A stretch of 10,652 nucleotides of DNA from Flavihumibacter sp. (GTDB lineage: Bacteria; Bacteroidota; Bacteroidia; Chitinophagales; Chitinophagaceae): the NCBI GenBank assembly GCA_025455285.1, contig JALOMU010000015.1:1-10652 (forward strand). The letters are read 5' to 3'. Below are positions 1 to 7,167 of the stretch, in pieces. Both the position numbers and the translations under genes were made by a program. Every line of letters begins with the position of its first letter. Position 1 is the first letter of the stretch. The notes under the pieces are model-generated. The model was not told the origin of the DNA and made no database searches. It worked only from the letters and a program-made list of their open reading frames with translations.

Positions 1-800
1 ACAAACGTCAGCGCGTACTTTACGATTCTGGTGTAGCCTCTCTGTTATCATTGGAACAAAGAAGCCAGGCAGTTCAGGACGCCATGGCGAAACGTACAAG
101 TGCCGAGATTAAATTGGCTAATAGCATCCAGGAAATGACCAGGCTTCAACTGGAATTAAATGGAGAACGACAGCAATACCTTGAGAAAATATCCAAAGCA
201 GAGGGTGATCGCTTTACTACATCTTCCCAAATTGCTACGGGTATAGGAGATATTGCCAAGCTGGAAAATCTCTATACGAGTTATGATATCCGGAACCAGT
301 TGTATTATGTAGTGGCACCGCAGGACGGACAGGTAACCAAAGCCCGGAAAGCCGGATTGAATGAAGTAGTGAAAGAAGGGGAGATGCTGGTAGAAATTGT
401 TCCATCCAATTATCAGTATGCAGTAGAGGTTTTTGTAAAACCGGTTGATCTTCCACTGGTAGCAAACGGCCAGAAAGTGCGTTTTATATTTGACGGTTTT
501 CCAGCAATTGTATTCAGCGGCTGGCCACAGGCATCGTATGGTACTTTTGGTGGAATCATAACTGCTGTTGAAAGTTCGGTTAGTGAGAATGGTTTATTCC
601 GGGTGCTGGTAACCGAGGATCCAAAAGATAAACCCTGGCCAAAAACACTCCGGATGGGAACAGGTGCAATTGGTATTGCGCTTCTAAAAGATGTTCCGAT
701 CTGGTATGAACTCTGGCGTAATATCAATGGCTTCCCGCCTGATTATTATGTTCCGCAAAAGAATGGTAAAGAAGAAAAGAAGGATAAATCATCGATCTAA
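1..800 (+). CDS. HlyD-family periplasmic adaptor (membrane fusion) protein, 5' partial
   Basis: This is the C-terminal 265 residues of a membrane fusion protein, which bridges an inner-membrane exporter to an outer-membrane channel. The frame is open from base 3 (KRQRVLYDSGVASLLSLEQR...), so the TTG at 51 is not a real start and the gene begins left of the window. Counting from base 51, residues 1 to about 75 are polar and heptad-like, fitting the second half of the alpha-helical hairpin. Residues about 84-118 (VVAPQDGQV, then KEGEMLVEIVP) are the returning half of a lipoyl/biotinyl-like domain. Residues about 120-215 form the beta-barrel region, with FVKPVDLPLVANGQKVRF and GIITAVESSVSENGLFRV. 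The tail is charged and has no membrane helix. A TolC-like gene follows 9 nt later, which supports an efflux or type I secretion role. The cargo cannot be told from this window. Family assignment is firm. Confidence 0.9.
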   Translation, partial: KRQRVLYDSGVASLLSLEQRSQAVQDAMAKRTSAEIKLANSIQEMTRLQLELNGERQQYLEKISKAEGDRFTTSSQIATGIGDIAKLENLYTSYDIRNQLYYVVAPQDGQVTKARKAGLNEVVKEGEMLVEIVPSNYQYAVEVFVKPVDLPLVANGQKVRFIFDGFPAIVFSGWPQASYGTFGGIITAVESSVSENGLFRVLVTEDPKDKPWPKTLRMGTGAIGIALLKDVPIWYELWRNINGFPPDYYVPQKNGKEEKKDKSSI

Positions 801-809
801 TTGAATTGC

Positions 810-2267
810 ATGAGGGTTTCAGTGATTAGGGTTATAATTTGGCTGTTGTGTCTGGTACAGGGCATTCCGGTAACCGGACAGGCACAGTCCGCAGATTCTG
901 TATTGTATACATTGAGTGAATCAGAATTAGTAGCGATACTACGGAAATACCATCCCTACCTGCAGCAGGCCAACCTGCAGGTTGACCAGGCAAAAGCATT
1001 TATCCGGGAAAGCCGGGGTGCATTTGATCCGCTGATAGCCGGAGGATGGGATAAAAAAACCTTTGACGATCAGTTGTACTACAATTATTTCAACCCGGAA
1101 ATCGTCATTCCAACCTGGTATGGAATTGAAATTTATGGCGGCCTGGAAGAAGTTATTGGAACACGTACTGATATTGAACGATCTCTTGGTAAAACCAGTT
1201 ATCTCGGGATAAGTGTACCACTCGCCAAAGACCTGGTGCTGGATAAACGTAGAGCGGTTTTGCAACAGGCAAAGATCATGTTAAATCAGACCGGAGCAGA
1301 ACGACAGAATCTTATCAACGATTTACTCAATGAGTCACTTTCAGTATACTGGGCATGGACCCGTAATTACCAGGTCTATAAGATTCTGAATAATGCTGTC
1401 CAGGTAAACTCAGACCGTTATCGGTTTATTCGCCTTGAAGCAGAACAGGGTTTACGTGCAGCTATTGATACAACCGAGGCGCTTACGCAATTACAGCAGT
1501 TCCAGTTAATGGAAGCGGAGGCCTGGCTGCAGTTTCAGAATGCCGGACTGGAACTTTCCAATTATTTATGGCTGGAAGAAAGCCAGCCTTTTGCCTGGAA
1601 TGATCGCATTGTTCCGGATAGTAGTTGGATGACGATCAACGACTGGAATAATGACTTACCTGCTTTGGATGAACTGGTTCGGACCGCCAGCCTGGAGCAT
1701 CCCAAATTACAGTCCTATCAATTTAAACTGGGTGTTCAGGAAATTGAGCGGCGACTGAAATTTCAAAGTCTGTTACCCAAAGCGGATCTCAAATACAATC
1801 TTCTGAACAAAGGCTATAATGTGCTGGATAAGGTAGATCGTGCTTTTCTGGAAAACAATTATAAGGTTGGGATTTCTTTTCAGATGCCCCTGTTTCTTCG
1901 CCAGGGCAGAGGCGCCTACCAGGCAGCACAGATCAAGATCCGTCAAACCAACCTGGAAATTGACCAGGTTCGATTAGAGATCGAAAACAAAGTACGGAAC
2001 TATTACAATGAACTCATGACCTTGCGAAAGCAGATCGGCATCAATGAAAATTCATACGAAAATTATCTTCGTTTATTTCGTGGTGAAAGTCTGCGTTTCG
2101 AAGTAGGGGAGAGTACTCTTTTCCTGCTGAATGCACGTGAAAACAAAGTGCTGGAATCGCTCCAGAAACTGGTTGAATTAAAGACCAAATGGTATAAGTC
2201 GAAAGCCAGCCTGGTATGGGCAGGCGGAAGATGGGGATTGCTCCCTTATACCGCTGCTTCCGAATAA
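810..2267 (+). CDS. TolC-family outer-membrane efflux channel protein
   Basis: This encodes a 485-residue outer-membrane factor, the trimeric barrel and periplasmic tunnel that receives substrate from the HlyD-type adaptor encoded just upstream. I chose the ATG at 810, 9 nt after the adaptor stop. A TTG at 801 would only add three residues before a good signal peptide (MRVSVIRVIIWLLCLVQG, likely cleaved after GQA). The mature part begins with a typical entry helix (YTLSESELVAILRKYHPYLQQANLQ). It has the two-repeat OEP organisation: helices and strands at about 35-230, then about 275-460, where EHPKLQSYQFKLGVQEIERR starts the second half. The length suits the family. No Shine-Dalgarno sequence is visible, as is usual in Bacteroidota. 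The last 22 bp overlap the end of mqnE on the other strand. It lacks the N-terminal cysteine typical of OprM-type lipoproteins. Confidence 0.9.
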   Translation: MRVSVIRVIIWLLCLVQGIPVTGQAQSADSVLYTLSESELVAILRKYHPYLQQANLQVDQAKAFIRESRGAFDPLIAGGWDKKTFDDQLYYNYFNPEIVIPTWYGIEIYGGLEEVIGTRTDIERSLGKTSYLGISVPLAKDLVLDKRRAVLQQAKIMLNQTGAERQNLINDLLNESLSVYWAWTRNYQVYKILNNAVQVNSDRYRFIRLEAEQGLRAAIDTTEALTQLQQFQLMEAEAWLQFQNAGLELSNYLWLEESQPFAWNDRIVPDSSWMTINDWNNDLPALDELVRTASLEHPKLQSYQFKLGVQEIERRLKFQSLLPKADLKYNLLNKGYNVLDKVDRAFLENNYKVGISFQMPLFLRQGRGAYQAAQIKIRQTNLEIDQVRLEIENKVRNYYNELMTLRKQIGINENSYENYLRLFRGESLRFEVGESTLFLLNARENKVLESLQKLVELKTKWYKSKASLVWAGGRWGLLPYTAASE

Positions 2268-3388
2268 TCCTGGATCACATTGTACAAGGTATCCCGTTCA
2301 ACCGGCTTTCTTCTGGCCTGACGGATTAATTGCACCAATTGAGTGGTGGTCATGGTGGGTGTTTGTTCTTCTGAGCCAGCCATGGAATAAATCTTGGTAG
2401 AATCATCGATGGTTCCATCAATATCATTCACCCCAAATGAAAGCGTGAGTTGGGCATTGTTTCTTCCCAACATAGGCCAGTAGGCTTTCAGGTGCGGGAA
2501 ATTGTCCATATAAAGGCGTGCTATTGCGTACATCCGCATATCCTCCACAATAGTACTTTCCGGAACATGACTCATAGCATTGTCCTTGTTACGGAATTTA
2601 AGTGGGATAAAGGTGTTGAATCCCCCGGTCTGATCCTGCAGTTTCCGCAGTCTTTCCATGTGATCAATGCGGTGATGAAAACCTTCGATATGTCCGTATA
2701 ACATGGTGGCATTACTGTGCATTCCAAGTTCATGGGCAATGCGGTGAATCTCCAGCCAACCTTCCGCATCTACCTTATCAGCACAAATTTGTTCCCTGAT
2801 TTCAGGTGCAAAGATTTCAGCACCACCTCCCGGGAGGGATTGCAGGCCTGCTTCCTTTAGGAATTCCATGCCTTCTCTTCTGCTCATCTTTGCTTTACGG
2901 AACATATAATCCAGTTCTACCGGAGTAAATCCTTTTACATGTAAATCGGAGCGATGCGCTTTGATCTTTTTCAGTAAGTCAGCAAAAAAATGAAGGGTTA
3001 ATTTTGGATGCACACCTCCTACGATATGAACTTCCGTCACCGGCTGGCCATCGTATTTTTTTACAATATCCAGCATTTGCTCTGCTGTCAGCTCCCAACC
3101 TTCTTCCTTATGCGCATACAGCCGCGAATAGGAGCAGAAATTGCAGCTGAACACACAAATATTAGTTGGTTCAATATGAAAATTGCGATTGAAATAAGTG
3201 GTATCGCCATGTTTCTTTTCACGTACATGGTTGGCGAGAGCACCTAACCAGGGCAGACTAGCTTTTTCGAAGAGCAGTACCCCTTCTTCCGGGCTGATCC
3301 TTTCTCCGCCAAAAATCTTTTCAGCTATGCGTTCCAGTTGTATGTCTGACTGATTGCCATAAAGTTGTTCAAATACTGCTTGCGTCAT
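2246..3388 (-). CDS. mqnE: Aminofutalosine synthase MqnE (radical SAM)
   Basis: MqnE is the cytosolic radical SAM enzyme of the futalosine route to menaquinone. It adds a SAM-derived adenosyl radical to 3-[(1-carboxyvinyl)oxy]benzoate to give aminofutalosine. The 380-residue protein carries the cluster-binding CX3CX2C motif at Cys78, Cys82 and Cys85 (TNICVFSCNFCSYSR). It also has HIVGGVHPKL, LPGGGAEIF and TMLYGHIEGFHHRIDHMERL followed by LQDQTGGFNTFIPLKF. The last stretch, with IPL rather than the MqnC-type W-T-F version, favours MqnE over the related cyclase MqnC; the CofH-type enzymes of F420 synthesis are a more distant alternative. The ATG at 3388 lies one base after the stop of the upstream T9SS gene (TAA-G-ATG), so translation is probably coupled. 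No promoter of its own is obvious. Bacteroidota that use this pathway rely on menaquinone for respiration, so the enzyme is probably essential. Confidence 0.93.
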   Translation of the reverse strand: MTQAVFEQLYGNQSDIQLERIAEKIFGGERISPEEGVLLFEKASLPWLGALANHVREKKHGDTTYFNRNFHIEPTNICVFSCNFCSYSRLYAHKEEGWELTAEQMLDIVKKYDGQPVTEVHIVGGVHPKLTLHFFADLLKKIKAHRSDLHVKGFTPVELDYMFRKAKMSRREGMEFLKEAGLQSLPGGGAEIFAPEIREQICADKVDAEGWLEIHRIAHELGMHSNATMLYGHIEGFHHRIDHMERLRKLQDQTGGFNTFIPLKFRNKDNAMSHVPESTIVEDMRMYAIARLYMDNFPHLKAYWPMLGRNNAQLTLSFGVNDIDGTIDDSTKIYSMAGSEEQTPTMTTTQLVQLIRQARRKPVERDTLYNVIQDYSEAAV

Positions 3389-3389
3389 C

Positions 3390-6300
3390 TTATCGGGTGG
3401 TCTTTATGATTTTCGTAGTACGAGCTCTGTTTGTGTAGATCAATCGCACATAGTAGGTACCAGCGGCCTGCCTGCGAATATCCACCGGGATATAACTGCT
3501 GGCATTTCCATTGTAGGAAGCGGACCAGACTGTTTGTCCCGCTGTATTAACAACTTCAATGCGGCGAAGGTTCTCAAGATCCCGATAATGCCGCACCACC
3601 AGTTGCCCGTCGGTAGGGTTCGGAACCACCAGGTACCCCTGCTCTTTTAAGATCGGCGGCAAAGTTACGCTATAGAGCTGTATGTTATCCAGGTAAAGAT
3701 TGTTACCCTGCTGGTTGATATTCCTGAAAAAAACCTGGAAAGGTTGATTCGCACTAACCAGGGCAGTTAAATCAATGGAATCTGTCCGCCACTGACTGCG
3801 TAGGGAGGGTACAAATTCTACTGTTCCGGGTGTATTAGGATCCGTTACGGTTTGGAGTTCCTGGCCCCACTGGCTGAACAACAGTACAGAATCCCGCCCA
3901 CAGTTGGTCGTCAGCCAGATTTCAAGCGTATCTGTAGGTGCTCCGGCAGGTTTGGAGGACAAATAGGCAAGATCAAATTTCAGGAATACAGAATCAAAGC
4001 TTCCCGAAAGCATGGGCGGTAAGAAAAGTTCGTCCCTGTCTCCCGCAACCGGGTTGATATAATTCCTCATAAGGGCAGACCTCAATCCGCTAGTTGCCGG
4101 CCCGGCAGCAACCTGCCAGCCAGGAGTACCTTCCCGACCTTTTACAGCCAGGTTGGGAGGAGGGAAATCACCCTGTTCAAAGCTTTCTGTAACCGGTAAA
4201 CTGTTTGTTTCAAACAGGAAAAAGTTGCTGATAAGGGTATCATTCGCAGGCAACAGATCGGGCTGGTTGTTGGGCCGGTCTGTATAGACAAGAAAGCGAT
4301 TGTTTCCATTGGCAAACCCAACAAAACTGCTGTCATAATTCAACCGGAAACTACCTCCGGAGGGTATGTTGAGTCCGGTAATAGTTCTGCTGACAACGGT
4401 TTCCTGATTCAGTTGTAAGAAGATCCGGAAACTGTTGATAGCGGTTCGTCCGCTGTTTACCAGTTCAATAACCGGACTAAATTGAGCTAAACAGAGTCGG
4501 TGTTCAGGTTGCAAAATGCTTCTTACCGAAAGATCACGTAAGGGCAAACTGAAAGGGGTTAACTGAATATCATCTAGGAAAATGTTCTGGCCGAATTTAT
4601 TCACGCTTACAAATGCAAAACGCACATTTCCGGCACCATTAAATCTGCTAACTGGAATGCTTATACGATTATTCCTCCATTCTCCTGCTGCCGGTATCCA
4701 GTTCAGATCGCCCGTGGTTCCAGTGGTGGATGCCAATCCTGCTCCTCCTTCTTTCCAGACCAGTTCCGTAAAACTGTTTCCGCAATCGAGGGAGGCCATC
4801 AACATCAGGGTGTCTGCAAATTCAGCAGAGTTGGAATAAGGTTTATAGGCATGCGCAAAACGAACAATGATGGAATCCACATTATTGAGCTGCATGGCAG
4901 GTGCGATCAGGTAATCCAGATCACCCGGACTGTTATAATTAAATACATTCAGAAAAGCGGAAGCTGTACCACTGTTACTTGCAAGTGTAGAGCGTGCCCA
5001 GGTTATGCTGCCGGTGTTTGGGTTCAACACATTCCAGCGGCTAGGAGGGAAGCTGGCCCCTTCAAATCCCTGCATAATAGTACCTGTAACCGGTGGCTGT
5101 AAAATGAAATCAACTGAAAGACTGTCATTGAAACTACGCTCATCTGTTACGCCGTTCGGCTGGCTTACAAATACCTGGAGCCGGTAATTTCCTTCAGTAC
5201 TAACAGTAATGGGTAGTTGAAGATCGACAGATTGGCCAAATGCCAGGTTTCCATTGTAATTAATAAACTGGATCGCACCATTGTTTAGTCGCCAGTTAAT
5301 TCGGGCGCTGGTTAATGGCAGGTTTCCACTGTTGGAGAGCTGAATGGTTGCCTGTAAGCCTGTTGCTGTACAAAAAATCTGACCGTTTAAGGGGGAATTG
5401 ATAGCTGCAAGTTTGGCATCATTATTTTTATTCGGTGCCAGTTTAATGGCGGCAACTTTTGTTTTCCAGCCGCCCTGTGAACCGTACATGGAGGTGAGCC
5501 AGAAAACCGAATCTTCCACCGGATCGGGTGCAAGCATGTTGTAATCGCCCCACCGTGATGAAAAGGTTCCGTAACCGGATCCGGTTACGATGGATGTTTC
5601 ATCCGCCGGTAAAGATCCGGGGGCATCATTCTGATTTCTTCCGGTTACCCGGATAGAAGGCCAGAGTGTACTTGAAGATGCATTGTAAACGGCTGCAATT
5701 TGTCCCAACGCATTCATGTTCATCGATGGGTAAAAACGATGCGTGGCATCTGGAGAATAAGTGCCCTCCTGGTGGAGAATCCAGTTTGATCCGGTACGCC
5801 TGAGTTCATGCCAGCGAATGCCAGCTACACTCGGACTACCGGCGTTTACCGTATGATACATCAAGATGGATTCGTGTGTAGGGAAACGCCGGTAAATGGG
5901 TTTGTCCATCACAAAATTGGTAGTGGCCATCAGACGGTTGTTGTTACCAGGAGTAGTGATACAAGCCTGGAAATATCCGCCATCCTCGCAAATCGTAGTA
6001 TTAAAGGGCGCCGTTACAATTGAGCCTGCATTTATTAACCGGCTGTTCGATACGTTGTTGAAATCCACCTGAAAGGATAGCAGGCCAATACTGTCTGCAT
6101 CCGTTTGGGTGGTGCGGGCATCATCATTCCGGTAGGCAAATAAACCGGGACTGCCGGCATCGGGCATTTCTGATCCGAAAGCATTCACTGGTGCAATTCC
6201 ATCGTATTTATTCACATCCGCGAGGCGAACCCGTTGCATTTGGATAGTTGTTTCGCCATTCAACATCTGGTTTTTGTTGAATGCAAAAAGGGAGTTCCCT

Positions 6301-7073
6301 GCAAAGGTGTTTTCGGGCAAACTGAAATCCCGGGTGGTTGCATACCAGGCATCCGGCCAAACCGAAATCTTGGGGTAATCCGGAAAGAAGCTGGCGTCGG
6401 TAAATTTGTAAATATTCCAGGCACCCAGCGGGTCAGGGGTTTGAGAAACATAGAAAATCAGGGTGTTGATATCGCCGCTTCCAACGGGGGTACCGAATTC
6501 CATCATCACAAAACGGTTGGCGTACTGATCGTACAAACAAATACCATCACCCGCACCGCTGTATCCTGAGGATTGAGTAAGGTTATCCAGGTAAACCGGC
6601 TCGGTCAGTTGTGCTCCTGCTTTATTGAACACCTGAAAATAGGCGCCTGAAGGGCCGTTCACCATCTGTATAATATGGTTGGGACCTACACAGAGTGTTG
6701 GATCAGCCGGGGTAAGCTCAGCGGCTGACATGCCTTCACTGTTCACACTGATTTCCGGAGATAAAATAATGGAGGAGGAGAGCTGCCTGGATTGCATTCC
6801 GGGTTGCCCGAATCGCAAAGGGTCTTCCTTTAGATAGAGCGCGGTGGGATCTTTTGGGGGGCGGGGACCTTTGCGTTTTCCCCGGTTCCAGAGCAGTCCG
6901 TGCCGGTCGCGAACAATCGTATTTTGCTTTCCGGGAGGGATGATCAGATTGCTTATGACAGGCGTATTTCCGATCTTCTGGCCCACGCCCGATCGGATCA
7001 CGGGTTGCTGCGCCTGAAGGGAAGCAAATAAACCCTGAATACAACAAATGATAATAAATAAATTCTTGAGCAT
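3390..7073 (-). CDS. Large secreted modular protein with T9SS type A sorting domain
   Basis: This 1227-residue protein is exported by Sec and then by the type IX system to the cell surface or medium. I chose the ATG at 7073: it gives a clean signal peptide (MLKNLFIIICCIQGLFASLQA/QQP), while the GTG at 7100 lies inside the promoter box. Residues about 105-545 look like a beta-propeller-type domain (DPTLCVGPNHIIQMVN, GDGICLYDQYANRFVMMEF, FPDYPKISVWPDAWYATT), a pattern known from other secreted bacterial proteins of unknown role. Two tandem modules follow, each a CARDB-like beta domain (about 550-655 and 845-955) plus a MAM-like or choice-of-anchor-J-like domain (about 665-840 and 960-1135). The latter end in NIFLDDIQL and NLYLDNIQL. 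Residues about 1147-1227 are the sorting domain (VVPNPTDGQLVV, VVNTAGQTVW, AAGTYYVRLIY). I see no catalytic motif. Binding or adhesion is a guess. Confidence 0.88.
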   Translation of the reverse strand: MLKNLFIIICCIQGLFASLQAQQPVIRSGVGQKIGNTPVISNLIIPPGKQNTIVRDRHGLLWNRGKRKGPRPPKDPTALYLKEDPLRFGQPGMQSRQLSSSIILSPEISVNSEGMSAAELTPADPTLCVGPNHIIQMVNGPSGAYFQVFNKAGAQLTEPVYLDNLTQSSGYSGAGDGICLYDQYANRFVMMEFGTPVGSGDINTLIFYVSQTPDPLGAWNIYKFTDASFFPDYPKISVWPDAWYATTRDFSLPENTFAGNSLFAFNKNQMLNGETTIQMQRVRLADVNKYDGIAPVNAFGSEMPDAGSPGLFAYRNDDARTTQTDADSIGLLSFQVDFNNVSNSRLINAGSIVTAPFNTTICEDGGYFQACITTPGNNNRLMATTNFVMDKPIYRRFPTHESILMYHTVNAGSPSVAGIRWHELRRTGSNWILHQEGTYSPDATHRFYPSMNMNALGQIAAVYNASSSTLWPSIRVTGRNQNDAPGSLPADETSIVTGSGYGTFSSRWGDYNMLAPDPVEDSVFWLTSMYGSQGGWKTKVAAIKLAPNKNNDAKLAAINSPLNGQIFCTATGLQATIQLSNSGNLPLTSARINWRLNNGAIQFINYNGNLAFGQSVDLQLPITVSTEGNYRLQVFVSQPNGVTDERSFNDSLSVDFILQPPVTGTIMQGFEGASFPPSRWNVLNPNTGSITWARSTLASNSGTASAFLNVFNYNSPGDLDYLIAPAMQLNNVDSIIVRFAHAYKPYSNSAEFADTLMLMASLDCGNSFTELVWKEGGAGLASTTGTTGDLNWIPAAGEWRNNRISIPVSRFNGAGNVRFAFVSVNKFGQNIFLDDIQLTPFSLPLRDLSVRSILQPEHRLCLAQFSPVIELVNSGRTAINSFRIFLQLNQETVVSRTITGLNIPSGGSFRLNYDSSFVGFANGNNRFLVYTDRPNNQPDLLPANDTLISNFFLFETNSLPVTESFEQGDFPPPNLAVKGREGTPGWQVAAGPATSGLRSALMRNYINPVAGDRDELFLPPMLSGSFDSVFLKFDLAYLSSKPAGAPTDTLEIWLTTNCGRDSVLLFSQWGQELQTVTDPNTPGTVEFVPSLRSQWRTDSIDLTALVSANQPFQVFFRNINQQGNNLYLDNIQLYSVTLPPILKEQGYLVVPNPTDGQLVVRHYRDLENLRRIEVVNTAGQTVWSASYNGNASSYIPVDIRRQAAGTYYVRLIYTNRARTTKIIKTTR
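3393..3635 (-). other. T9SS type A C-terminal sorting domain (part of the CDS)
   Basis: The last roughly 80 residues of the large secreted protein have the usual type A signature: V-x-PNPT near the start, a central NTAGQTVW strand, then AAGTYYVRL and a basic tail (ARTTKIIKTTR). In known T9SS cargo this domain directs passage across the outer membrane and is cleaved off. Its presence implies that the genome encodes the PorT/SprA-type machinery elsewhere. Confidence 0.9.
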
Positions 7074-7099
7074 GAACAGCTTTTCCCTTGGCCGAAACA

Positions 7100-7107
7100 C
7101 AAATATA
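7100..7107 (-). promoter_or_regulatory. Bacteroidota-type -7 promoter box for the T9SS gene
   Basis: On the minus strand the bases read TATATTTG, a perfect match to the TAnnTTTG box used by the main Bacteroidota sigma factor. It sits about 26 bp before the ATG at 7073, giving a short leader. A T-run lies about 21 bp upstream of the box, but no clean TTTG at -33 is present. Because the GTG at 7100 overlaps this box, the box argues against that upstream start. Confidence 0.65.
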
Positions 7108-7138
7108 ACTTCCAGGAGCCAAGGATGGAAAAAACATA

Positions 7139-7146
7139 TATCTTGC
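7139..7146 (+). promoter_or_regulatory. Possible weak -7 box for the nucleoside transporter gene
   Basis: TATCTTGC matches TAnnTTTG at all but the last two bases and lies about 21 bp before the ATG at 7168. No -33 element is convincing. It is the best candidate in a very short divergent region, so confidence is low. Confidence 0.3.
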
Positions 7147-7167
7147 TACCACTAAAAACAGCTGTTC

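Noticed and set aside
801..809. TTG at 801 as the start of the tolC-like gene
   Set aside because: The ATG three codons later begins a normal signal peptide, and Bacteroidota strongly prefer ATG here.
2246..3388. Possible MqnC or CofH instead of MqnE
   Set aside because: The TMLYGHIE segment followed by GGFNTFIPLKF and the LPGGGAEIF motif fit MqnE best. MqnC usually has a W-T-F sequence at the matching place.
870..5648. Repeated 8-mer GTAACCGG (at 870, 4189, 5086, 5571, and as CCGGTTAC at 5581 and 5641)
   Set aside because: Six copies exceed chance expectation, but those in the T9SS gene encode parts of Val-Thr-Gly and similar strands. Codon preference is enough to explain them, with no regular spacing.
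7074..7100. GTG at 7100 as the start of the T9SS protein
   Set aside because: It adds MFRPREKLF before a good signal peptide and falls inside the TATATTTG promoter box, so the ATG at 7073 is preferred.
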